Source of the DNA: Dehalococcoidia bacterium
GTDB taxonomy: Bacteria; Chloroflexota; Dehalococcoidia; Lucifugimonadales; Lucifugimonadaceae
NCBI GenBank assembly: GCA_028278465.1
Contig: JANQEF010000011.1
Coordinates: forward strand, 1-7,862
DNA length: 7,862 bases
Direction of reading: 5' to 3'
Every line of letters begins with the position of its first letter. The first letter of the stretch is position 1. Made by a program: the position numbers and the translations under genes. Below the pieces are notes generated by a model. That model was not told the DNA's origin, searched no databases, and was given only the letters and a program-made list of their open reading frames with translations. Positions 1 through 4,608 of this stretch are shown one piece after another.

Positions 1-480
1 GTCGAGGTTCTCCACCGCTTCGACGTCCTCGATCTGCACGCACACCAGCATCTGCTCGTTCGCCCGCTTCACACACTCGGTCGTGGCGATGCCAAAGCCA
101 AAATCAGCCATCCTGCCGCCACCAAGCCCGCGCTTACCCTCGGGGTGAAAGAGGCAAGCCTCGACAACAGCCCGCGCCTCATCAGCGGTATTCACGTGCG
201 GCACCTGTACACCCATCACGCCGCGGTCCAGGTACTTGTTGATGACAGCCGCGTCGTTCTTCTCGGGTCGCACAAGCGGCGTGATCCCGTGCAGCTCAGC
301 AGCCATCACCAGTGGCCCGATGTTGTCCGGTGTTATCGAGCCATGCTCCGCGTCGAGCATCACCCAGTCGAAACCGAGCTGTCCGATCATCTCGACGATG
401 TCAGCAGAAGGGAACTGGACCGACACGCCGAACGCCGGCTTGCCGCTCTTGATCAGGCTCTTCATCCGGTTTTCTTGCAC
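1..480 (-). CDS. HpcH/HpaI-family aldolase (5' part, runs off window)
   Basis: Encodes the first 160 residues of an HpcH/HpaI aldolase / citrate lyase beta-type TIM barrel; the C-terminal part lies beyond position 1. Enzymes of this family perform metal-dependent, pyruvate-type retro-aldol cleavage of 2-keto-hydroxy acids in the cytoplasm. I translated the minus strand by eye. It shows LDAEHG (residues 42-47, with the family's catalytic-site His at 46), LVRP (69-72, with the Arg that contacts the substrate keto acid at 71), a GLGGGRMADF segment (118-127), and CVQIED (147-152, with the metal-ligand Glu at 151). The second expected metal ligand, a downstream Asp, is outside the window. The GTG at 480 is chosen because AAGGAAAGGG sits about 6 nt upstream; an in-frame ATG at 465 has no comparable site. 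The exact substrate cannot be told. It is divergent from the aminotransferase and may share regulation with it. Family assignment is firm. Confidence 0.9.
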   Translation of the reverse strand, partial: MQENRMKSLIKSGKPAFGVSVQFPSADIVEMIGQLGFDWVMLDAEHGSITPDNIGPLVMAAELHGITPLVRPEKNDAAVINKYLDRGVMGVQVPHVNTADEARAVVEACLFHPEGKRGLGGGRMADFGFGIATTECVKRANEQMLVCVQIEDVEAVENLD

Positions 481-486
481 TGATGT

Positions 487-496
487 CCCTTTCCTT
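487..496 (-). promoter_or_regulatory. Ribosome binding site of the aldolase gene
   Basis: On the minus strand this reads AAGGAAAGGG and ends 6 nt before the GTG at 480. It is the reason for preferring that GTG over the ATG at 465. Confidence 0.7.
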
Positions 497-578
497 GGTC
501 GCCGGAACGATGGCTGGTCTCGCCGCAACGAAAACGCATGAAGTGCTATCTCGTTTCCACATTCACTCTCCGTTGCTG

Positions 579-607
579 TTGACAGCGTACAGGTAGAGCC
601 CGAAACT
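579..607 (+). promoter_or_regulatory. Candidate promoter for the aminotransferase gene
   Basis: A perfect TTGACA -35 hexamer lies at 579-584. A 17-bp spacer leads to GAAACT (602-607), which matches only three of six positions of TATAAT. The -35 is convincing, the -10 is weak, and the assignment is an inference. Transcription would start near 614 and give a leader of about 90 nt. In the 225-bp divergent gap (481-705) I see no clear promoter for the leftward aldolase gene. Confidence 0.4.
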
Positions 608-622
608 TCGACTTTACGTCGA
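608..622. repeat. Short inverted repeat in the aldolase/aminotransferase gap
   Basis: TCGAC-N5-GTCGA is a perfect 5-bp inverted repeat, followed by ATTTT. It falls at about +1 of the candidate promoter at 579-607, where an operator could sit. A small hairpin is equally possible. The arms are short enough to be chance. Confidence 0.3.
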
Positions 623-705
623 GATTTTCCCACGTTGCCGCGTGCTGGAGCCTACTGGATTTCAAGAGGCCACCGGAAGCCGTGGCGGGACCATGGAGAA
701 CGACC

Positions 706-1893
706 GTGACGCTGAAGACGGAGATGAAGACCAGGCTCGCATCCCGACAGGCCAGGCTCGGGACCGAGACCGCTTTCGAGACGCTGGCCAAAGCGCGGAA
801 GCTCGAAGCCCAGGGCAAGCACATCATCCACCTGGAGATTGGCGAGCCTGACTTCGATACGCCCGAGCATATCCGCGACGCCGCGAAGGAAGCGCTCGAC
901 AACGGATTTACCCACTACGGACCGTCGCCCGGCCAGATGGAGCTACGGGTCGCCATCGCGAAGCACCAGTCGGAGCGGCAGGGCTACGAGATCTCTCCCG
1001 AGCGCGTGATCGTCACACCGGGCGGCAAGCCGGTGATGTTCTTCACGATGATGGCGCTGATCGAGCGGGGCGACGAGGCGATCTACCCGAACCCCGGCTT
1101 CCCGATCTACGAGTCGATGATCGAGTACATGGGCGGGACAGCCGTCCCGGTACCGTTGAAAGAGGAGTTCGACTTCAGCCTCGACGTCGAGCAGCTGCGC
1201 GGGCTCGTGACCGACGCCACCAAGCTGGTCGTCGTCAACACGCCGAACAACCCGTGCGGCTCCATCATCCCGCGCGACGACCTGCAGAAGATCGCCGAGA
1301 TCGCTGTCGAGCGCGACCTTGTTGTGCTCTCCGACGAGATCTACAAGGACATGTACTACGACGGCGATCACGACTCGATCACGCAGTTCCCTGACATGAT
1401 CGACCGCACGATCATCCTTGACGGCTTCTCGAAGAGCTACGCGATGACTGGCTGGCGGCTCGGCTATGGCATCTTTCCGGAATGGCTCGTCGAGCCGGTT
1501 TCGAGGCTGATGACCAACAGCGTCTCCTGCACATCTGTCTTCAGCCAGATGGCGGCGATCGCAGCTCTCGAAGGACCGCAGGATTCGGTGTCCGAGATGA
1601 TGGAGGAGTTTACGGCGCGGCGTGACCTGGTTGTCGAGGGACTGAACTCTTTGCCTGGTGTGACCTGCCGAGTTCCCAGAGGCGCTTTCTACGCCTTCCC
1701 GAACATCACGGGCACCGGTCTTTCCAGCAAGGAGTTTGCCGACCGTGCGCTGAGCGAGGCGGGCGTTGCGCTGCTCGCGGGAACAGCTTTCGGCGACTAT
1801 GGCGACGGCTACATCCGAATCTCGTTCGCCAACTCACGTGAGAACCTGCGGGAGGGCATCGACCGGCTGCGCAGGATGCTGGTGGGCGAGTAG
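706..1893 (+). CDS. Class I/II PLP-dependent aminotransferase (aspartate aminotransferase-like)
   Basis: A 395-residue cytoplasmic fold-type I aminotransferase, full length for the aspartate aminotransferase superfamily. It is expected to move an amino group between an amino acid and a 2-oxo acid using pyridoxal phosphate. Visible landmarks are GEPDFDTP (46-53), NTPNNPCG (178-185, with the PLP-contacting Asn at 182), SDEIY (209-213, with the PLP-ring Asp at 210), the Schiff-base lysine in FSKSYAMTGWRLGYG (Lys243), and the carboxylate-binding Arg in YIRISFAN (Arg381). NNPCG replaces the more common NNPTG. The GTG at 706 is chosen because GGAG lies 7 nt upstream (695-698). The GTG at 682 and the ATG at 724 are in-frame alternatives, and 724 would give the usual family N-terminus MKTRLASR. 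It converges on the kinase gene with a 27-bp gap that shows no clear terminator. Substrate preference cannot be read from sequence. Confidence 0.93.
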   Translation: MTLKTEMKTRLASRQARLGTETAFETLAKARKLEAQGKHIIHLEIGEPDFDTPEHIRDAAKEALDNGFTHYGPSPGQMELRVAIAKHQSERQGYEISPERVIVTPGGKPVMFFTMMALIERGDEAIYPNPGFPIYESMIEYMGGTAVPVPLKEEFDFSLDVEQLRGLVTDATKLVVVNTPNNPCGSIIPRDDLQKIAEIAVERDLVVLSDEIYKDMYYDGDHDSITQFPDMIDRTIILDGFSKSYAMTGWRLGYGIFPEWLVEPVSRLMTNSVSCTSVFSQMAAIAALEGPQDSVSEMMEEFTARRDLVVEGLNSLPGVTCRVPRGAFYAFPNITGTGLSSKEFADRALSEAGVALLAGTAFGDYGDGYIRISFANSRENLREGIDRLRRMLVGE

Positions 1894-1920
1894 CCAGACC
1901 GGTCGAGCGGCGGCGCGTTC

Positions 1921-2832
1921 TCAGTCGAAAATCGGCCCCTTGAGCACCTTCTGGATGGCAGCCTCAGTCTCTGCGTTGTTGTCGTTCTCGATCGCCCACG
2001 CCAGCCCACCGAGTTGCCGGCCTTTCCAGTAGAGCTGTACACGGCGCAGGTCGTGATCGTCCAGCTTCCCTCCGGCGGCCCGATACGCGGCGATGAGCTT
2101 CTCAGTGAGCGCGCCACCGAAGTGGTGAGCGGCGGCGAAGTCGTGGGCCCGGTCTCCGATCTCGATGTGCGACCAGTCGAGCACGCCCGATAGATGCGCC
2201 TCGGAATCCACGAGCAGGTTCTCGTGCCAGAGGTCGTGATGGCAGACAGTCTCGGGATAGCTCGCCGTCTTGTACGAAGCGAACTCGTCCCACCACCTTT
2301 CCAGCCGATCGCAGGCGTCCCGTTCGAGCCGTTCTTTAAGCAGCGGCATCACGACCGGACGGGCGCCGAGAAGTCGTTCATGTGGATTGACTCGCGGCAC
2401 TCCGGCGGCTAACGCTTCAGAAACGGGAAGCGAATGCAGTCGGACCATAAACTCCGCCAGCTCAGGGACGAAGAAACGGGCAAGCGCCGGATCGCCCGGC
2501 TCCGGAATCGTTCCAGGCAGCTTCATGTAACCCAGCGCTCCGAATGGCAGCTCGTCGCACGGCAGTATGCGCCACCTGGGGTCCGGGATGTGAGCCTGGA
2601 TGTGGCGGCGCACAAACGGCAGCGCTCTCGATTCGAGTTCGAAGCCGGCAGCCGCCTCTTCGATCTTGCCGATGCGCAGCAACACGCCGGTGGCGGTCTC
2701 GACGGCCACGCTCCGAAAGCCTTCGCCGACCATCTGCAGCGGTTCTACGGGCTCGATCTCAGGAAGTAGTTTTGCCAGGACAGCGCCCAGCTTCGCTACG
2801 TCCGGCGACCAGCAGTCGAGATCGGGATTCAT
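1921..2832 (-). CDS. Aminoglycoside phosphotransferase (APH)-fold kinase
   Basis: A 303-residue protein of the APH / choline kinase-like superfamily, which transfers ATP phosphate to small hydroxylated molecules. It shows a nucleotide-loop-like VGEGFRSVAVE (35-45), a candidate ATP-contacting Lys in LLRIGK (56), the Brenner-type catalytic segment CHHDLWHEN (197-205, catalytic Asp200, metal Asn205), and the metal Asp in GVLDW (Asp219). No signal peptide or membrane segment is visible. Most chromosomal members of this family do not act on aminoglycosides, so calling this a resistance gene would be unsupported. The ATG at 2832 is preceded by no good Shine-Dalgarno; instead the arm of an inverted repeat lies 8-14 nt upstream. 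The gene follows rex by 60 bp on the same strand, so co-transcription is likely. The natural substrate is unknown. Confidence 0.88.
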   Translation of the reverse strand: MNPDLDCWSPDVAKLGAVLAKLLPEIEPVEPLQMVGEGFRSVAVETATGVLLRIGKIEEAAAGFELESRALPFVRRHIQAHIPDPRWRILPCDELPFGALGYMKLPGTIPEPGDPALARFFVPELAEFMVRLHSLPVSEALAAGVPRVNPHERLLGARPVVMPLLKERLERDACDRLERWWDEFASYKTASYPETVCHHDLWHENLLVDSEAHLSGVLDWSHIEIGDRAHDFAAAHHFGGALTEKLIAAYRAAGGKLDDHDLRRVQLYWKGRQLGGLAWAIENDNNAETEAAIQKVLKGPIFD

Positions 2833-2839
2833 GGCTGCA

Positions 2840-2881
2840 GGTTATCGCCCGCGACACGAGAATCTGCCTGGCCGGATAACC
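2840..2881. repeat. Inverted repeat between rex and the APH-fold kinase gene
   Basis: GGTTATC (2840-2846) and GATAACC (2875-2881) are perfect 7-bp inverted arms separated by 28 bp. They fill most of the 60-bp gap between rex and the kinase gene. In minus-strand RNA the arm nearest the kinase gene covers the position where a ribosome binding site would be, and no other Shine-Dalgarno is visible there. The function is unknown; an operator, a stem controlling translation, and chance are all open. Confidence 0.35.
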
Positions 2882-2892
2882 AGTTCTGGCAG

Positions 2893-3552
2893 TCAGTTCT
2901 TCAGGTAGAAGGTCATCGACTGTAGTGCCAGGACCGGGTCGACGCCCTGTACACGCACATCCGGCGGAACTACAGGAGCTATCGGCGCGTAGTTCAGGAT
3001 CGCCTTGATGCCGGCGCGCACCAGTTCGTTGATCACGTCCTGCGCATGCGTGGCGGGCACCGTCACGATGCCGATCTTGATGTCCCGCTCCCTGACGGTC
3101 TGCTCGAGCTCCGCCAGCTTCTGCACGCGCATCGAGCCGACCTCATGGCCTACCAGCCGCTCATCGGCATCGAAAGCGGCGACTATGCGAAAGCCCTCGG
3201 GCTGAAAACCGGGATAAGCCACAACGGCTCGGCCCAGCCTGCCGACGCCGATCAGGCCGGCGTTCCACTGCGTGTCGAGACCGAGTATCGAGCGCAGCCG
3301 CATCGCAAGGCTGCCGACGTCGTAGCCGCGTCCCTGCTTGCCGAACCGGCCGAAGTAGGAAAGGTCCTTCCTGATCTGCGCAGGCGTCATCTGCAGGTGC
3401 GCGCCGAGTTGCTCGGAGCTGATCACCTCGATGCCGGCGGAGGCGAAGTGGCTGAGCACCCGCACGTACAGCGGGAGCCGCTGCACCACGACTTCAGGTA
3501 CGGCTTCAGCGTCTATAGTGTCCAGGCTGTCTTCAGATCGGACCATTGGCAT
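2893..3552 (-). CDS. rex: Redox-sensing transcriptional repressor Rex
   Basis: A 219-residue Rex protein, the usual family length. Rex dimers bind DNA when NAD+ is abundant and release it when NADH rises, which induces fermentation and respiration genes. The N-terminal winged helix spans about 20-80 and contains the highly conserved RKDLSYFGRFG (61-71) and GYDV (76-79). The Rossmann NAD(H)-binding domain follows, with GVGRLGRA (102-109) as the glycine-rich loop and Asp128 at the end of the second strand (AAFDAD) for the adenosine ribose. The C-terminus QSMTFYLKN is the typical domain-swapped helix. The ATG at 3552 gives the expected N-terminus but has only a weak ribosome site, because TTCAC-N6-GTGAA occupies that position. 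rex is divergent from the DUF503 gene and upstream of the APH-fold kinase gene. Confidence 0.96.
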   Translation of the reverse strand: MPMVRSEDSLDTIDAEAVPEVVVQRLPLYVRVLSHFASAGIEVISSEQLGAHLQMTPAQIRKDLSYFGRFGKQGRGYDVGSLAMRLRSILGLDTQWNAGLIGVGRLGRAVVAYPGFQPEGFRIVAAFDADERLVGHEVGSMRVQKLAELEQTVRERDIKIGIVTVPATHAQDVINELVRAGIKAILNYAPIAPVVPPDVRVQGVDPVLALQSMTFYLKN

Positions 3553-3554
3553 TG

Positions 3555-3570
3555 TTCACGCGTTTGTGAA
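3555..3570. promoter_or_regulatory. Palindrome abutting the rex start (candidate operator)
   Basis: TTCAC-N6-GTGAA is a perfect inverted repeat beginning 3 bp before the rex ATG. It uses the TGTGAA-type half-site of Rex operators, but in outward order: the classical operator is TTGTGAA-N4-TTCACAA. Direct Rex binding is therefore uncertain. Autoregulation of rex is common in the family, so a repressor site here would make sense. Confidence 0.35.
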
Positions 3571-3585
3571 AAGTCGTTTTTTTCT

Positions 3586-3621
3586 ATCACACACTGATCT
3601 TTGCTGCCATGAAAGTGTGAT
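3586..3621. repeat. Inverted repeat in the rex/DUF503 gap
   Basis: ATCACAC (3586-3592) and GTGTGAT (3615-3621) are perfect 7-bp inverted arms with a 22-bp spacer. They sit mid-way in the 126-bp divergent gap, where promoters for both genes should be. No convincing -35/-10 pair was found on either strand in this gap; TACAAA at 3651-3656 is a possible lone -10 for the rightward gene. Confidence 0.35.
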
Positions 3622-3678
3622 GACGATCGCGCTCCGCCAGGCTCAACTTCTACAAATCAGTGAGATGAACGGTCCCAG

Positions 3679-3972
3679 ATGCACGTAGCTGCTGCCAGGA
3701 TCAGCCTGCACCTGCCGGCCAGCCAGTCGCTAAAGGACAGGCGGCGTGTGTTGAGATCGCTGATCGACAGGACGCATGCGAAGTTCAACGCTGCGGTGGC
3801 CGAAGTTGGCGGCCAGGATACCTGGCAGGTGGCGGATCTCGGAATCAGTATCACAAGCTCGAGCGCAACGCATGCGCAGGAGAAGCTCGATCAGGTGGTC
3901 CGTTTCGTCGAGCAGTTCTCGCCTGAGGCGATCGTCACGAGTGTCGAGGCCGATGTGATCCCTTTCGAGTAG
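3679..3972 (+). CDS. DUF503 family protein (YlxP-like)
   Basis: A 97-residue protein of the DUF503 family, whose best-known member is Bacillus YlxP, encoded near nusA-infB-rbfA. The family has a small ferredoxin-like fold and has been linked to ribosome maturation, but its molecular role is not settled. The diagnostic segments are SLKDRRRVLRSL (17-28), KFNAAVAEVGGQDTWQ (35-50) and LGISI (54-58). The length is normal and there is no membrane segment. The ATG at 3679 has only a weak upstream GG, but no better in-frame start exists. Here the gene is not in a nusA-infB cluster; it is divergent from rex and ends at a hairpin terminator shared with the convergent zinc-ribbon gene. Confidence 0.92.
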   Translation: MHVAAARISLHLPASQSLKDRRRVLRSLIDRTHAKFNAAVAEVGGQDTWQVADLGISITSSSATHAQEKLDQVVRFVEQFSPEAIVTSVEADVIPFE

Positions 3973-4000
3973 GGCCATACGGGTCGCCAACAAAAGAAAA

Positions 4001-4037
4001 CGCCCCGAGGCCGGATTCGCCTTCGGAGCGCTCTTTT
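4001..4037. terminator. Bidirectional intrinsic terminator between the DUF503 and zinc-ribbon genes
   Basis: Left arm 4001-4011 (CGCCCCGAGGC) pairs with right arm 4019-4030 (GCCTTCGGAGCG) with one mismatch and one bulge around a 7-nt loop. On the plus strand it is followed by CTCTTTT. On the minus strand the stem is followed by TTTTCTTTTG (the complement of 3991-4000). Both convergent genes can therefore use it. Confidence 0.8.
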
Positions 4038-4056
4038 GTCGCGGTTATATAAGCCG

Positions 4057-4221
4057 TTAAGCGGCGGCGGTCTTCTTGGCCTTCTCGGCAGCAGCCCGAC
4101 GGGCAGCCTCAGGCGAATCGACCGTGAACGCGCACTGCAAGCACTGCAGGATGCGGCCGTCCGGCGTGTTAGCCAGCTCCACATCTCCCGAGCACTTGGG
4201 GCATGCCTTCAGGTAAATCAC
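4057..4221 (-). CDS. Small double-CxxC zinc-ribbon protein, 54 residues
   Basis: Translating the minus strand from the GTG at 4221 gives 54 residues and a TAA stop. It holds two cysteine pairs, CPKC (7-10) and CLQC (27-30), 16 residues apart. This is the pattern of a zinc ribbon with two beta-hairpin knuckles. A basic and alanine-rich tail (about 38-54) rich in Arg, Lys and Ala follows. The start is supported by AGAGGA (4228-4233) exactly 6 nt upstream, a promoter about 130 bp upstream, and a terminator just downstream. These together make this a real gene rather than a chance frame. The function is not recognised: nucleic-acid binding or a ribosome- or RNA-polymerase-associated role would fit a ribbon plus basic tail, but that is inference. 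It is divergent from the hspR-grpE-dnaK operon. Confidence 0.82.
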   Translation of the reverse strand: MIYLKACPKCSGDVELANTPDGRILQCLQCAFTVDSPEAARRAAAEKAKKTAAA

Positions 4222-4227
4222 TTCAAA

Positions 4228-4233
4228 TCCTCT
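4228..4233 (-). promoter_or_regulatory. Ribosome binding site of the zinc-ribbon gene
   Basis: Minus-strand AGAGGA, 6 nt before the GTG at 4221. This site fixes the start of an otherwise easily missed short gene. Confidence 0.75.
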
Positions 4234-4302
4234 TTCTACAGACCTTCAACCTGTCCCCGCTCTATTGAGTCGAGGCTTTCGGCCGTTCAGTCTCGCTGAC
4301 TT

Positions 4303-4319
4303 GCGACGAATCCGGTCGC
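4303..4319. repeat. Short hairpin in the zinc-ribbon leader
   Basis: GCGAC-N7-GTCGC is a perfect 5-bp inverted repeat inside the predicted 5' untranslated region (4222-4346) of the leftward zinc-ribbon transcript. It is too short to assign a role. Confidence 0.25.
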
Positions 4320-4346
4320 TTTCGCCACTTCAACTGTCCAAACCGG

Positions 4347-4373
4347 GGCGGAAGCATACAGACAGTTTCCGCC
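4347..4373. promoter_or_regulatory. Inverted repeat spanning the -10 of the zinc-ribbon promoter
   Basis: GGCGGAA (4347-4353) and TTCCGCC (4367-4373) are perfect 7-bp arms with a 13-bp spacer, covering the -10 and most of the promoter spacer. A second inverted pair, ACTGTC (4333-4338) and GACAGT (4361-4366), overlaps it. The position fits a repressor site; the regulator is unknown. Confidence 0.4.
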
Positions 4374-4381
4374 AATGTCCA
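4353..4381 (-). promoter_or_regulatory. Promoter for the zinc-ribbon gene
   Basis: On the minus strand TGGACA (plus 4376-4381) is followed after exactly 17 bp by TATGCT (plus 4353-4358). These match the sigma-70 consensus at five and four of six positions. Transcription would start near 4346, leaving a leader of about 125 nt. Confidence 0.5.
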
Positions 4382-4389
4382 GCGATTTT

Positions 4390-4471
4390 CTGCAGGATTC
4401 GTAACGACTTTGTTACGTGCACGAAGCTGTAACTGGATCTTCCGGGTTTCTCTTCCAGTTCGATCCTGCAG
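4390..4471 (+). other. Predicted three-way-junction fold upstream of the hspR promoter
   Basis: A perfect 9-bp outer stem pairs CTGCAGGAT (4390-4398) with ATCCTGCAG (4463-4471). It encloses two perfect hairpins: CGTAAC-N6-GTTACG (4400-4417) and AACTGGA-N16-TCCAGTT (4431-4460). The three stems are mutually compatible and leave junction strands of 1, 13 and 2 nt. On the plus strand a U-G pair (4399, 4462) can extend the outer stem, which mildly favours plus-strand RNA. The segment lies upstream of the best hspR promoter, so transcription from another start is needed if it is an RNA. It matches no RNA family I recognise. DNA operators or chance remain possible. Confidence 0.35.
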
Positions 4472-4486
4472 TTGTGTGAACTTGCC

Positions 4487-4520
4487 ATGCGTAAACCGTC
4501 ACGTGATACTTTACACGCAT
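4487..4520. promoter_or_regulatory. Interrupted palindrome over the hspR -35 (candidate heat-shock operator)
   Basis: The core is GTAAA-N3-TCACGTGA-N3-TTTAC (4491-4514), centred between 4502 and 4503, with 18 of 24 positions symmetric. Outer arms ATGCGT (4487-4492) and ACGCAT (4515-4520) are also complementary with a 2-nt offset. The right part contains the -35 hexamer, so a bound protein would block RNA polymerase. It does not match the actinobacterial HAIR consensus CTTGAGT-N7-ACTCAAG or CIRCE. Binding by the neighbouring HspR-like protein is an inference from position. Confidence 0.5.
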
Positions 4521-4538
4521 CATGTCAACTATTACAAT
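4510..4538 (+). promoter_or_regulatory. Promoter of the hspR-grpE-dnaK operon
   Basis: TTTACA (4510-4515) and TACAAT (4533-4538) are each one base from the sigma-70 consensus and are separated by the optimal 17 bp. Transcription would start near 4545. It is the strongest promoter match in the window, and its -35 overlaps the palindrome at 4487-4520. Confidence 0.7.
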
Positions 4539-4608
4539 GCCAATCGTGTGATCTGTGCAGGCAGGGCAGTTCGCACAGTGTTCGACAACGATCACGATGC
4601 AGAGCAGT

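Noticed and set aside
1921..2832. Aminoglycoside resistance gene.
   Set aside because: Only the shared kinase fold and catalytic motifs are visible; the superfamily covers many substrates and no mobile context is present.
4264..4270. ATTGAGT as a HAIR half-site (consensus CTTGAGT-N7-ACTCAAG).
   Set aside because: No ACTCAAG-like partner lies 7 bp downstream, and it is about 240 bp from the hspR promoter.
4333..4373. H-type RNA pseudoknot formed by ACTGTC/GACAGT and GGCGGAA/TTCCGCC.
   Set aside because: The third loop would be zero nucleotides long, and most of it lies upstream of the predicted leftward start, so it would not be in that transcript.
4421..4480. tRNA-like 3' part: CCAGTTCGATCCTG resembles a T-arm.
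   Set aside because: The T-stem has a mismatch, the seven bases after it have no complementary acceptor strand at tRNA distance upstream, and no anticodon arm can be drawn.
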